Shown piece after piece: positions 9,515-17,615 of a stretch of DNA of 64,000 bases. The notes below the pieces were generated by a model. That model did no database searches, was not told the origin of the DNA, and saw only the letters and a list, made by a program, of their open reading frames with translations. Source of the DNA: Ureibacillus xyleni (lineage in GTDB: Bacteria > Bacillota > Bacilli > Bacillales_A > Planococcaceae). Each line of letters starts with the position of its first letter. Position 1 is the first letter of the stretch. The stretch spans positions 301,011 to 365,010 of the forward strand of contig NZ_OBMQ01000001.1 of NCBI RefSeq assembly GCF_900217795.1, given 5' to 3'. A program made the translations under genes and the position numbers.

Positions 9515-10660
9515 GTGTACCATACAATCATCATCGGCGCAGGCTACGCAGGCCTCGTTCTAGCCGAACGCCTTGCCAGCCAACAAAATCAAAAAGTTCT
9601 CGTTATTGAACAACGCCAACATATCGGTGGGAATGCCTATGATCGCTACGACGAGCATGGCGTTTTAATTCACGAATATGGTCCACACATTTTCCATACG
9701 CGTTCTAAAGAAGTATGGGATTATTTATCGCAATTTACAGAATGGCACCATTACGAGCATCGTGTACTTGCAAAAGTTGATGGACAAGAAGTTCCAATTC
9801 CTTTTAATTTAAATACCATTGAGCGCGTTTTTCCACCAGCACTTGCTGAGCGTTTACAGAAAAAATTGGTTGATGTGTTTGGCTATAATGTTAAGGTACC
9901 GATCTTAAAGCTTCGTGAACAAGATGATAAAGATTTAAAGTTTCTGGCAGAATATGTATACGAAAAGGTGTTTCTCCATTATACATTGAAACAGTGGGGG
10001 ATTGGACCTGAAGAGTTAGATCCAACTGTGACAGGTCGAGTACCAGTGTATGTTTCAAGAGATGATCGGTATTTTCAAGATCCTTATCAAGGTTTACCTA
10101 AGTATGGCTATACGGAAATGTTTAAAAATATCCTCAATCACCCAAACATTCATCTGATGTTTAATACCCGTTACCAAGATATAATGACGATTTCAAAGGA
10201 CGGTCATACGTTATTTGGACAACCATTTGAAGGGCAAATTATCTATACGGGAATGATTGATGAATTATTTGATTTCGCTTACGGTGAGTTACCTTATCGA
10301 TCCTTACGCTTTGAATACGATATATTTGACGTAGAGTATAAGCAATCAGTAGGACAGTTAAATTCGCCGAATGGTTATGATTTTACTCGTATTACTGAGT
10401 TCAAGCATTTGACTGGGCAAAAACATCCTAAAACGAGTCTTGCTAGGGAGTACCCGCAACACTATGTAAAGGGAGAGAATATACCATACTATCCGATTAC
10501 TGCTGAAGAAAATCAAGTAAAGTATAAAAAGTACAAGCAACTTGCAGATACTTTACCAAATGTTCATCTTGTCGGGCGTTTAGCAGAATATAAATATTAT
10601 GATATGGATGCAGTAGTTGCAACTGCATTGAAGCTATACAAGAAATTAGCATCTAAATAA
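9515..10660 (+). CDS. glf: UDP-galactopyranose mutase
   Basis: Flavoenzyme converting UDP-galactopyranose to UDP-galactofuranose in the cytoplasm for cell-surface glycans. The N-terminus has the FAD-binding fold (TIIIGAGYAGLVLAERL, then VIEQRQHIGGNAYD), followed by the family hallmark HEYGPHIFHT and YTLKQWGIGPEELDP. The end has LVGRLAEYKYYDMD, the substrate and FAD contact segment. Length (381 residues) is normal. The start is GTG at 9515 behind GAGGGAGGGAT. It is the first intact gene after the IS110 remnant and probably the first gene of the glycan operon, though a hairpin after it may limit read-through. Galactofuranose in the product glycan is therefore likely. Confidence 0.95.
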   Translation: MYHTIIIGAGYAGLVLAERLASQQNQKVLVIEQRQHIGGNAYDRYDEHGVLIHEYGPHIFHTRSKEVWDYLSQFTEWHHYEHRVLAKVDGQEVPIPFNLNTIERVFPPALAERLQKKLVDVFGYNVKVPILKLREQDDKDLKFLAEYVYEKVFLHYTLKQWGIGPEELDPTVTGRVPVYVSRDDRYFQDPYQGLPKYGYTEMFKNILNHPNIHLMFNTRYQDIMTISKDGHTLFGQPFEGQIIYTGMIDELFDFAYGELPYRSLRFEYDIFDVEYKQSVGQLNSPNGYDFTRITEFKHLTGQKHPKTSLAREYPQHYVKGENIPYYPITAEENQVKYKKYKQLADTLPNVHLVGRLAEYKYYDMDAVVATALKLYKKLASK

Positions 10661-10670
10661 TTTACATTCA

Positions 10671-10708
10671 TGGCTATGTCTGAAATGGTAAACCATTTGA
10701 CATAGTCA
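10671..10708. terminator. Hairpin after glf
   Basis: An inverted repeat (TGGCTATGTC...AAATGGT and ACCATTTGACATAGTCA) with a two-base bulge follows the glf stop; a T/G-rich tract comes after it. Probable terminator of moderate strength. Confidence 0.5.
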
Positions 10709-10809
10709 TTTGTTGTTTGTTTGTATTATAATAATTGTTAACCTTGCATAGAAAGGTAATTATTGCAAGGGAAATGGAAACTTCCATACTAAACATAGGA
10801 GATTATTGC

Positions 10810-11961
10810 ATGAAAATTTCTGTTGTCATTCCATTATACAATGCTGAAAAATACATATTAGAAACATTAAATAGTTTAATCAATCAAACATATCCAATAG
10901 ATGAAATATTGGTTGTAGATGATTGTGGACCAGATAACTCGGCATCAATCGTTGAACACTATAGTAAGCAGTATCCTGTTATAAAGCTATTAAGGCAACC
11001 ACATAATCAAGGTGGTTCAGCTGCCCGTAACCGAGGTTTACAAGAAGCGAAAAACGATTGGGTACTAATGATGGATGCAGATGATACTATTCATCGGGAT
11101 TTATTGAAACGTCAAATCGAGCGATTACAAGAATATATCCATGTAGATCCAGCTCCAGTTTGTGTCCACCCCGCGTATTTACAAACAGATGCAGATGGTA
11201 ATATACTCGAAAATAGCGAATACCGTGGACAGCAACTCCCATTTAAAGAAACATTTGGTTCACTCTTAGTTCGCAATTATATTATTACCCCATCTGGATT
11301 GCTTTTAAATCGTGATGCTGCGTTAGAAATTGGTGGATATAAAACGAACTTCCTTATTTCAGAAGATGCAGAGTTTATTTTACGTTTGTCTCGAAAAGGT
11401 ACTTTTGTCTATTTAGATAAACCATATGTGTATTTTCGTAGACATCCAATGAGTATAACATCCGATTTAAAAAAAGCATCTCAGGCGGGGAAAGCCATTC
11501 TAGATATATATACAATTGACGAAATTAAAGAAGCAGTAATGTGTAGAAATTTCCCTAAGCAAAAAAATATACTAGATTTTGTGTCGTTACTTTATCAATA
11601 CGGTCGATATGAAGAAGGATTTAAATATTTAAATCAAATTACAGAAGATGATTATGCCCAAAGTAAATTGTTTCTTCAATCACTATTTTATATTGAGAAT
11701 AAGCAATTTAAAGAGGCGGCCCACTATATTGATGACCTGTTAGTTTTAAATGGTGAGCATGGCGCGGCATTAAACAATCGTGCTGTTTTGTATGCGCAAA
11801 GTGGGAATTTCTCTATAGCAAAACAGTTGTTTAAGAAGGCACTTGAATTATTTCCTGGTTATATGGATGTTACTGATAATTTAAAAGTGTTAATAAATGG
11901 AGAAGGACAATATCGTTTTACGAAACGTGAATTAAGAAAGAATTTATTACGGTACTCCTAA
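10810..11961 (+). CDS. Glycosyltransferase family 2 protein with C-terminal TPR-like region
   Basis: The ATG at 10810 is chosen because AGGAGA lies 8 bases before it and the protein then begins directly with the GT2 strand MKISVVIPLYNAEKYI. VVDDCGPDN and the DxD segment VLMMDADDT are the nucleotide-sugar and metal sites. After the catalytic domain (to about residue 235) come helical repeats of TPR type, best seen in GAALNNRAVLYAQSGNFSIA followed by KQLFKKALELFPG. This GT2-TPR architecture is common among enzymes acting on surface glycans or on protein acceptors. 383 residues. It lies between glf and the FabG-like reductase. Donor unknown. Confidence 0.85.
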   Translation: MKISVVIPLYNAEKYILETLNSLINQTYPIDEILVVDDCGPDNSASIVEHYSKQYPVIKLLRQPHNQGGSAARNRGLQEAKNDWVLMMDADDTIHRDLLKRQIERLQEYIHVDPAPVCVHPAYLQTDADGNILENSEYRGQQLPFKETFGSLLVRNYIITPSGLLLNRDAALEIGGYKTNFLISEDAEFILRLSRKGTFVYLDKPYVYFRRHPMSITSDLKKASQAGKAILDIYTIDEIKEAVMCRNFPKQKNILDFVSLLYQYGRYEEGFKYLNQITEDDYAQSKLFLQSLFYIENKQFKEAAHYIDDLLVLNGEHGAALNNRAVLYAQSGNFSIAKQLFKKALELFPGYMDVTDNLKVLINGEGQYRFTKRELRKNLLRYS

Positions 11962-12064
11962 TTTTATGTTCTGGTGAATTTGTTAGCCTGGTTATTATGT
12001 TAAAATTTATAGGAGTGTACACTACATTTTTTAAAATAACATAATGATGATAAGGAGCTGTAAT

Positions 12065-12808
12065 ATGTTATTAGAAAATACAATAGTATTCATCACGGGT
12101 TCAACTCGAGGCATAGGTCGAGCTACTGCAACTATATGTGCTTCTTATGGCGCGACATTAATCCTCCATGGTCGTGATGAAGATACTTTAGCACAACTAA
12201 AAGCTGAAATAACTAATCAATTTGAAGCGGAAATTTATACTATCGCTTACGATGTCCGTGATTCGGAGCAAATAAAAAAAGCATTTACTTGGATTAAGAA
12301 AAATGTAGGGCATTTAGATGTATTAATAAACAATGCTGGTGTATTGGATGATGCACTTCTTGGAATGGTCAATGAAAAGCAAGTATCTAATACATTCGGT
12401 GTTAACGTTGAAGCAGTAATTTTTCATATGCAGTATGCCTCACGTTTAATGATGAAACAAAAATTTGGCTCCATTGTCAATGTTAGTTCAATTATTGGTA
12501 AAACAGGTAATACTGGACAAACTGTTTATGGAGCAAGCAAAGCAGCGGTAATTGGTGCGACATACTCTGCTGCTAAGGAATTAGCACCTTACAATATTCG
12601 TGTCAATGCAGTAGCGCCAGGATTTATTGATACGGATATGACGAAACAGTTGTCAGAAGATAAGTACCAACAACGTTTAACGGAAATTAAAATGGGGCGT
12701 ATTGGAAAGCCGGAAGAAGTCGCCAATGTGATATTATTTTTGGCATCTGAATTATCTTCTTACGTTACCGGTCAAGTTATTGGAGTGGATGGAGGCATGG
12801 TGATTTAA
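12065..12808 (+). CDS. Short-chain dehydrogenase/reductase, FabG-like
   Basis: Classical NAD(P)H-dependent SDR of 247 residues with the cofactor motif TGSTRGIG (11-18), NNAG in LINNAGVLDD, the catalytic Ser in VSSIIG and the YxxxK pair YGASK (Tyr155, Lys159), and the FabG-type ending VTGQVIGVDGGM. The ATG at 12065 is preceded by AAGGAG at 7 bases. The nearby acyl carrier protein, acyl ligase and LuxC/LuxE genes suggest that it reduces a 3-oxoacyl-ACP to a 3-hydroxyacyl-ACP for a sugar substituent; it is unlikely to be the housekeeping fabG. It is not PseB, which is an extended SDR. Confidence 0.85.
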   Translation: MLLENTIVFITGSTRGIGRATATICASYGATLILHGRDEDTLAQLKAEITNQFEAEIYTIAYDVRDSEQIKKAFTWIKKNVGHLDVLINNAGVLDDALLGMVNEKQVSNTFGVNVEAVIFHMQYASRLMMKQKFGSIVNVSSIIGKTGNTGQTVYGASKAAVIGATYSAAKELAPYNIRVNAVAPGFIDTDMTKQLSEDKYQQRLTEIKMGRIGKPEEVANVILFLASELSSYVTGQVIGVDGGMVI

Positions 12809-12825
12809 ACCATGTCTTTCTTTTT
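12794..12825 (+). terminator. Terminator or attenuator hairpin between SDR and acetyltransferase genes
   Basis: GGCATGGT at 12794-12801 pairs with ACCATGTC at 12809-12816 (last pairs G-T), followed by TTTCTTTTT. The hairpin spans the stop codon of the SDR, and the T run leads straight into the ribosome site of the next gene, so partial read-through is probable. Confidence 0.5.
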
Positions 12826-12838
12826 GGAGGTGAGGAAA

Positions 12839-13378
12839 ATGTTAGCTTTTAAAAAGCTGGAAGAATCTGATTTAGAGCTTGTACTTAATTGGCGTACAAG
12901 TGAGCATGTCACACAATTTATGTATACGGATATCGAAAAGAATATGGATAACCAACGAAAGTGGTTTGAAAGGATATCAAAAGACGATAACCAGTATTAT
13001 TGGTTAATTCAATACGAAGAACAGCCAATTGGATTAATTTCTTTAAATGAAATTGATCGTATGCATCATAAGGCTACATTTGGTTATTATATTGGGGATT
13101 TGAATTATTCAATCATTGCAGGTCGAATTCATCCTTATTTATATAACTTTACATTTTTTGAATTAGGTTTAAATAAATTGTATGCTGAAGTTATGACTGG
13201 AAATGATGGTATGATGAAAATGCATTTACATTATGGATTTACGCATACAGCTACTTTTAAAGAACATGTTTATAAATATGGGCAATATCATGATGTTGAA
13301 TATTTTGAATTACTATCATCTCACTGGAGAAACAAATGTACAAAGTTCCATAAGTATAGAGCTGAATTTATCTTATAA
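12839..13378 (+). CDS. pseH: GNAT-family N-acyltransferase, PseH-like
   Basis: GNAT fold protein of 179 residues. The N-terminus LAFKKLEESDLELVLNWR followed by HVTQFMYTD is the segment shared by PseH-type acetyltransferases that acylate the 4-amino group of UDP-4-amino-4,6-dideoxy-L-AltNAc. FGYYIGDL, NKLYAEVMTGN and HYGFTHTATFKEHVYKYGQY are the usual acyl-CoA and C-terminal motifs. The ATG at 12839 follows GGAGGTGAGG. It lies next to an acyl carrier protein and an FabG-like gene, so the acyl donor could be something other than acetyl-CoA; this is inference. The enzyme supplies the substrate for the PseG encoded downstream. Confidence 0.78.
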   Translation: MLAFKKLEESDLELVLNWRTSEHVTQFMYTDIEKNMDNQRKWFERISKDDNQYYWLIQYEEQPIGLISLNEIDRMHHKATFGYYIGDLNYSIIAGRIHPYLYNFTFFELGLNKLYAEVMTGNDGMMKMHLHYGFTHTATFKEHVYKYGQYHDVEYFELLSSHWRNKCTKFHKYRAEFIL

Positions 13379-13387
13379 ATAGAAAAG

Positions 13388-13414
13388 TGAATGTTTTAAT
13401 AGTTTTTCCGATAA
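13388..13414 (+). promoter_or_regulatory. SigD-like (flagellar sigma factor) promoter upstream of the acyl carrier protein gene
   Basis: TGAA (13388-13391), 15-base spacer, TCCGATAA (13407-13414). The Bacillus SigD consensus is TAAA, 14-16 bases, GCCGATAT/A. The same TGAA-N15-TCCGATA arrangement occurs before flaG at 31752. The -35 is imperfect, so the call rests mainly on the -10 and on the matched pair. Confidence 0.55.
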
Positions 13415-13450
13415 TATAGGTATAGAAAAATGTTAGGTAGGGATATACAA

Positions 13451-13687
13451 ATGAATGAACAAAAATTACGTACAATCTTTGCAGAAAGTCTAGGGATTGA
13501 CGAATCACAAGTGACGGACGATCTGACATATAATGCGATTCCAGAATGGGATTCCATTGCACATATGGCATTAATCGCTGAAATTGATGATCAATTTGAT
13601 ACAATGCTTGATACTGATGATGTTTTAGAGATGAGCACATTTGCTAAAGCGAAAGAGATTTTAGTGAAGTATGATGTAGAATTTTAA
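13451..13687 (+). CDS. Acyl carrier protein, dedicated to the glycan locus
   Basis: A 78-residue acidic ACP with the phosphopantetheine serine in EWDSIAHMALIAEI (Ser35). The ATG at 13451 is preceded by GGTAGGGA. It is not the housekeeping AcpP (expected DSL at the attachment site rather than DSI, and next to fabG/rnc). It probably carries the acyl group handled by the FabG-like reductase, AMP ligase and LuxC/LuxE-like proteins around it. Its natural neighbour downstream, the ligase gene, is now separated from it by an IS21-type element starting 35 bases after the ACP stop. A SigD-like promoter lies 37 bases upstream. Confidence 0.85.
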   Translation: MNEQKLRTIFAESLGIDESQVTDDLTYNAIPEWDSIAHMALIAEIDDQFDTMLDTDDVLEMSTFAKAKEILVKYDVEF

Positions 13688-13838
13688 TAATGACTTCGAT
13701 TTTTTAGAAGAAAGAGGAATGGTGTAAACGCTAAAATAAAATGGACAGTTACCGCTAGATAAGATTGAACACTTTCGCCAACTATTAACTTAATTCTCTT
13801 ATACTATTAAATAGTACATAGGAATTGGGGAATGAAAG

Positions 13839-15404
13839 GTGAAAGAAAAGTTAATGTTATATCTAGAAATTCATCAAATGGTAAAGCAAGGATTCTCTGT
13901 TACTGACATTGCAAAACAACTAAAAATATCGCGTACAACTGTTTATAAATACTTAGAGATGTCATCTGAAGAAGCTTTTGAATGGGTGAACTCGTTGAGT
14001 TCTAGAAAGAAAAAATTAGATTCTTATAAAGATTGGCTTGTTGCTTGGTTGCAGGAGTATCCACATTTAAGTGCAGCACAAATGCAAGACTGGTTACTTG
14101 AACGTTTTCCTGACTTCGTTGTTGGAGAAAGCACAATGAGGTTGTATGTAAATCAATTACGAGAAGAATATCAAATCGAAAAAACAAGGAAAACTAGAGA
14201 GTATGAAGCTGTGGTTGAACAACCTATGGGTAAACAGATGCAAGTAGATTGGGGAGAAACAAGACAAAAAACTAAAGATAAAAAAGAAGTAAAGTTATAT
14301 TGTATTTGTTTTGTGCTCTCACATTCTCGTTATAAATATGTAGAATGGCAAAATCGTCCCTTTACAACTCGTGATACGATTAGAAGCCATGAAAATGCCT
14401 TTCAGTATTACGGAGGTATGCCAGAAGAAATTGTATATGATCAAGATCATTTGATTACAGTTAGTGAAAACGCAGGCGACATCCTTTTAACTGGAGAGTT
14501 TCAAGCTTATCAGAAAGAACGAAAATTTAGAGTTTACTTATGCCGAAAAGCGGATCCTGAATCCAAAGGGAAAATTGAAAATGTGGTGAAATATGTGAAG
14601 TACAATTTCGCAGATAGTCGTATTTTTTCAACCATAGAGAATTGGAATGAGCGTTGTTTAGAATGGCTCAAAAGAACTGGTAATTATAAAGTTCATAATG
14701 GCATAAAAAAGAGACCAGCTGAAGTGTTTCTCCTCGAAAAGCAACACTTAAAGCAAGTCTCTTACCAACTCTCAAATGAGAGCTCCATTGAATCAAGTTT
14801 AACAAGAAATGTGAATAAAGACAACACGATAATCTACAAATCAAATCGCTACTCAGTTCCACTTGGTACATATAGACCTAAAGGTCTTAATACAGTAGCA
14901 ATTGAAATCTATGATGATCAAGAAAGTCATAAGCAGCTTATCATTAAGCGAAATCATGGTGGAGAAGTTCTAGCAAAACATCGTTTGGAGATAGGAAAAG
15001 GGAAATTAATAAAAAACAGAAATCATGGAAGAGATCGTTCTAAAGGTATTCAAGCTTATAAAGATACGGTTATTAGGCAGTTTGAGAATACTGAGTTAGC
15101 AACAACTTATGTTAATAAAATGATGGCCCTATACCCTAGATATAAACGAGATCAATTAGACATCTTACAAAAAGCAACAATTGAATATGGTGAATTTATT
15201 GATGAGGCTCTTCAGAAGTGTGTGAATGAGCAGCTATTAAGTGCTAATGATTTCAGTGATGTATCAAAATACTTAAGTAAAATAAAGAATGAATTACAAC
15301 CAGTAAACAACTCAAAAGTTCATCGAGAAAAACCTCAAAATATAAAAGTAGAAAAGCGTTCTATTAGGACATACACCAAAATTTTAGGGGGTGTGACGTC
15401 ATGA
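13839..15404 (+). CDS. istA: IS21-family transposase IstA
   Basis: DDE transposase of 521 residues that cuts and joins the element ends. It has an N-terminal helix-turn-helix (FSVTDIAKQLKISRTTVYKYL) and a retroviral-type integrase core with Asp137 (MQVDWGE), Asp201 (IVYDQDH) and Glu247 (GKIENVVKY), so the catalytic triad is complete. The C-terminal part (SNRYSVPLGTY) is the usual IS21 beta domain. The start is GTG at 13839. The stop overlaps the istB start by four bases, giving translational coupling. Confidence 0.93.
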   Translation: MKEKLMLYLEIHQMVKQGFSVTDIAKQLKISRTTVYKYLEMSSEEAFEWVNSLSSRKKKLDSYKDWLVAWLQEYPHLSAAQMQDWLLERFPDFVVGESTMRLYVNQLREEYQIEKTRKTREYEAVVEQPMGKQMQVDWGETRQKTKDKKEVKLYCICFVLSHSRYKYVEWQNRPFTTRDTIRSHENAFQYYGGMPEEIVYDQDHLITVSENAGDILLTGEFQAYQKERKFRVYLCRKADPESKGKIENVVKYVKYNFADSRIFSTIENWNERCLEWLKRTGNYKVHNGIKKRPAEVFLLEKQHLKQVSYQLSNESSIESSLTRNVNKDNTIIYKSNRYSVPLGTYRPKGLNTVAIEIYDDQESHKQLIIKRNHGGEVLAKHRLEIGKGKLIKNRNHGRDRSKGIQAYKDTVIRQFENTELATTYVNKMMALYPRYKRDQLDILQKATIEYGEFIDEALQKCVNEQLLSANDFSDVSKYLSKIKNELQPVNNSKVHREKPQNIKVEKRSIRTYTKILGGVTS

Positions 15405-16147
15405 ATGATAGTTTAGAAAATCTTCAAGATTACTTTAAACAACTAAGATTAACAGAAACTTCTCATGAATTGCCTAACCTTCTTAGAAAAGCAGAACAAG
15501 CATCTTGGACTTACCGTGAATTCGTTCAGGAGATCGTTTTATATGAGTTGAAAAAGCGGGAAGAAAAAAGCATAGAGAAACGTATGAAATGGGCTAAGTT
15601 TCCCTATTTAAAGACATTGAAGGAGTTCGACTTATCCGAACAAACGTCATTAAGCCAACGGCAACTAAACCAGTTAGAGGAACTAAATTGGATGGAAAAG
15701 CAGTTCAATTTAATACTCCTTGGGCCACCAGGCTCAGGCAAGACTCATCTATCTATTAGTTTAGGAATTGAAGCAATTCAACGAGGGTTTCAGGTTATGT
15801 TTGTGACTATGGGAGAGCTAATAAACCTTTTAAAATCACGAGAATTCACACGTAAATCTCAAGTTCTTTTAAATCGCATTGAATCCTCTGATTTAGTTAT
15901 TATTGATGATTTGATGTATATGGCGATGGATCAAAGAGAAGCAAATCTCTTTTTCCATCTTATAAATCATCTTTATGAAAGAAGTTCAATTGTATTAACC
16001 TCTAATAAAAGCCCCGATGAATGGGGCGAATTATTGGGGGATGATGGAATTACAACAGCGATCTTAGATCGACTACTTCACAGAGTCGAAATCATTCATT
16101 TAAATGAAGACAGCTACAGAATGAAACATCGTCAAAGTATGTTTTAA
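15401..16147 (+). CDS. istB: IS21-family helper ATPase IstB
   Basis: AAA+ ATPase of 248 residues related to DnaC that assists IstA in target selection. Walker A is GPPGSGKTH from residue 108, Walker B is LVIIDDLMYM, and the sensor region is SSIVLTSNKSPDEWGE. The N-terminal helical region binds IstA or DNA. Overlaps istA by ATGA. Complete, with no sign of decay. Confidence 0.93.
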   Translation: MNDSLENLQDYFKQLRLTETSHELPNLLRKAEQASWTYREFVQEIVLYELKKREEKSIEKRMKWAKFPYLKTLKEFDLSEQTSLSQRQLNQLEELNWMEKQFNLILLGPPGSGKTHLSISLGIEAIQRGFQVMFVTMGELINLLKSREFTRKSQVLLNRIESSDLVIIDDLMYMAMDQREANLFFHLINHLYERSSIVLTSNKSPDEWGELLGDDGITTAILDRLLHRVEIIHLNEDSYRMKHRQSMF

Positions 16148-16236
16148 TCGAAAGTGTTCAAAATTAATTAGCAAAAAGTGTTCAATTCTACTTGACGCTT
16201 ACAAATGGGCTTTCAAGTTGAAAAAAGGTAGACAAT

Positions 16237-16260
16237 GGCATGGTCAAACCGTGCCTTTTT
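16237..16260 (+). terminator. Terminator or attenuator hairpin before the acyl ligase gene
   Basis: GGCATGGT (16237-16244), loop CAA, ACCGTGCC (16248-16255), then TTTTT. One G-T pair. It resembles the hairpin at 12794 in sequence and in position just ahead of a strong ribosome site. It was originally part of the ACP-ligase spacer and now lies 33 bases after the IS21 right end, where it could dampen transcription coming out of the element. Confidence 0.55.
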
Positions 16261-16280
16261 CTTTGAGGGGAGTGAATAAT

Positions 16281-17615
16281 TTGAGCGTTTTTAATGTAGA
16301 ACAAGATTATATAGCAGTCATTACAAGTGAAAATCAGTATCAATATAAAGACTTAATTTCGATGAGTTTTAATAGTTCGCAAAAAGAACTAATATTAATC
16401 ATTTGTCGAAATGCTATTGACATTTTATCCTCTTATGTATCAGCTATTAATAGTGGACATGCGGTAATGCTGATGAGTGCAGACACGAATAATGAATTAC
16501 TTCAATCCGTTGTTTCGAATTATCAACCTAAATGGATTGTTGGGTTAAATAATTTTAATGGATATGAAAATGATAAGGATAAGTTAGTTCGACAAAGTGA
16601 ACTGCAAATTGAAATTCATTCAGATTTAGCAATCTTACTGAGTACATCGGGAACGACTGGTAGCAAAAAGTTTGTACGACTTTCTTATGATAATATTCGT
16701 TCGAATGCTAAATCTATCATTGAGTATTTACAAATTGATCAAAACGAACGTGCAATCATGAATCTGCCGCTATCGTATTCATATGGTATGTCAATTGTGA
16801 ATAGTCATTTATTAGCAGGAGCCACTATTTTATTGACTGAAGAAAGCGTAATGGAAAAGTCGTTTTGGAAGTTTGTCCGCGAACAGAAGGCTACTTCTAT
16901 TGCTGGCGTACCATTTACATATCAAATGCTTCAGCGTATCGGTTTTACAAAAATGGATTTACCTCATTTGAAAACACTTACTCAAGCAGGTGGACGTTTA
17001 AATGAAAAACTTGTAAGACTGTTTGCTGAATATGCGCAAGAACATAGTAAACGTTTTTATGTGATGTATGGACAAACGGAAGCAGCACCTCGTATGTCAT
17101 ATATTCCACCGAAACGGCTATTAGATAAGGCAGGTTCAATTGGGATTGCTATTCCTGGTGGTAAGCTTCGTGTGGATAATGAAACATCTGAACTCATTTA
17201 TGAAGGTCCGAATGTCATGATGGGTTATGCAGAATCGATAACTGATTTAGCAAAAGGTGATGAATTAGGCGGTCTTCTTTATACAGGCGATACAGTAACA
17301 ATGGATCATGAAGGTTATTTCACTATTACTGGTCGGATGAAGAGATTCATTAAATTATTTGGATTGCGCATTAATTTGGATGAAATGGAAAAAAAACTAG
17401 AGTCGGAAATACATACCACTGTGGTTTGTACAGGAACTGACGATAAATTAATTGTAGCGATTGAATCGGAAAAAGTTGTCGAACAAGTAAAAGAAGCGAT
17501 TGAAAAACTTTATAAATTACATCGAACAGCCTATAAAGTAAAGATTATTGATGAGATGCCTCGCTTTAGTAATGGAAAAGTAGATTATTTAACGCTAAAG
17601 GAGATTTGTCTATGA
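16281..17615 (+). CDS. AMP-forming acyl-CoA synthetase/acyl ligase family protein
   Basis: ANL-superfamily adenylating enzyme of 444 residues. The phosphate-binding loop is LLSTSGTTGSKKF, the aromatic-Gly motif is VMYGQTEAAPRMSY, the ATP-ribose aspartate is in YTGDTVTMDHEG, the hinge is GRMKRFIKLFGLRI, and the catalytic lysine is in FSNGKVDY near the end. The TTG at 16281 is taken as start because GAGGGGAG lies 8 bases upstream. It is on the short side for the family because the N-terminal subdomain is reduced. It overlaps the LuxE-like gene by ATGA and probably activates a carboxylic acid for loading on the nearby ACP or a LuxE-type cysteine. Substrate unknown. Confidence 0.83.
   Translation: MSVFNVEQDYIAVITSENQYQYKDLISMSFNSSQKELILIICRNAIDILSSYVSAINSGHAVMLMSADTNNELLQSVVSNYQPKWIVGLNNFNGYENDKDKLVRQSELQIEIHSDLAILLSTSGTTGSKKFVRLSYDNIRSNAKSIIEYLQIDQNERAIMNLPLSYSYGMSIVNSHLLAGATILLTEESVMEKSFWKFVREQKATSIAGVPFTYQMLQRIGFTKMDLPHLKTLTQAGGRLNEKLVRLFAEYAQEHSKRFYVMYGQTEAAPRMSYIPPKRLLDKAGSIGIAIPGGKLRVDNETSELIYEGPNVMMGYAESITDLAKGDELGGLLYTGDTVTMDHEGYFTITGRMKRFIKLFGLRINLDEMEKKLESEIHTTVVCTGTDDKLIVAIESEKVVEQVKEAIEKLYKLHRTAYKVKIIDEMPRFSNGKVDYLTLKEICL

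Larger units (their letters stand above)
13723..16203 (+). mobile_element. IS21-family insertion sequence, complete
   Basis: The left end starts TGTAAACGCTAAAATA and the right end, read in reverse, starts TGTAAGCGTCAAGTAG; both ends also carry internal copies of TTGAACACTTT (for example near 13765 on the left, and twice on the right near 16154 and 16176). These multiple subterminal repeats are typical of IS21. A 5-bp direct repeat AATGG lies at 13718-13722 and 16204-16208. Inside are istA and istB overlapping by ATGA. The element splits the ACP-ligase intergenic region and appears intact. Confidence 0.9.

Noticed and set aside
12065-12808. SDR as the missing PseB
   Set aside because: It is a 247-residue classical FabG-like SDR, whereas PseB is an extended SDR of about 330 residues.
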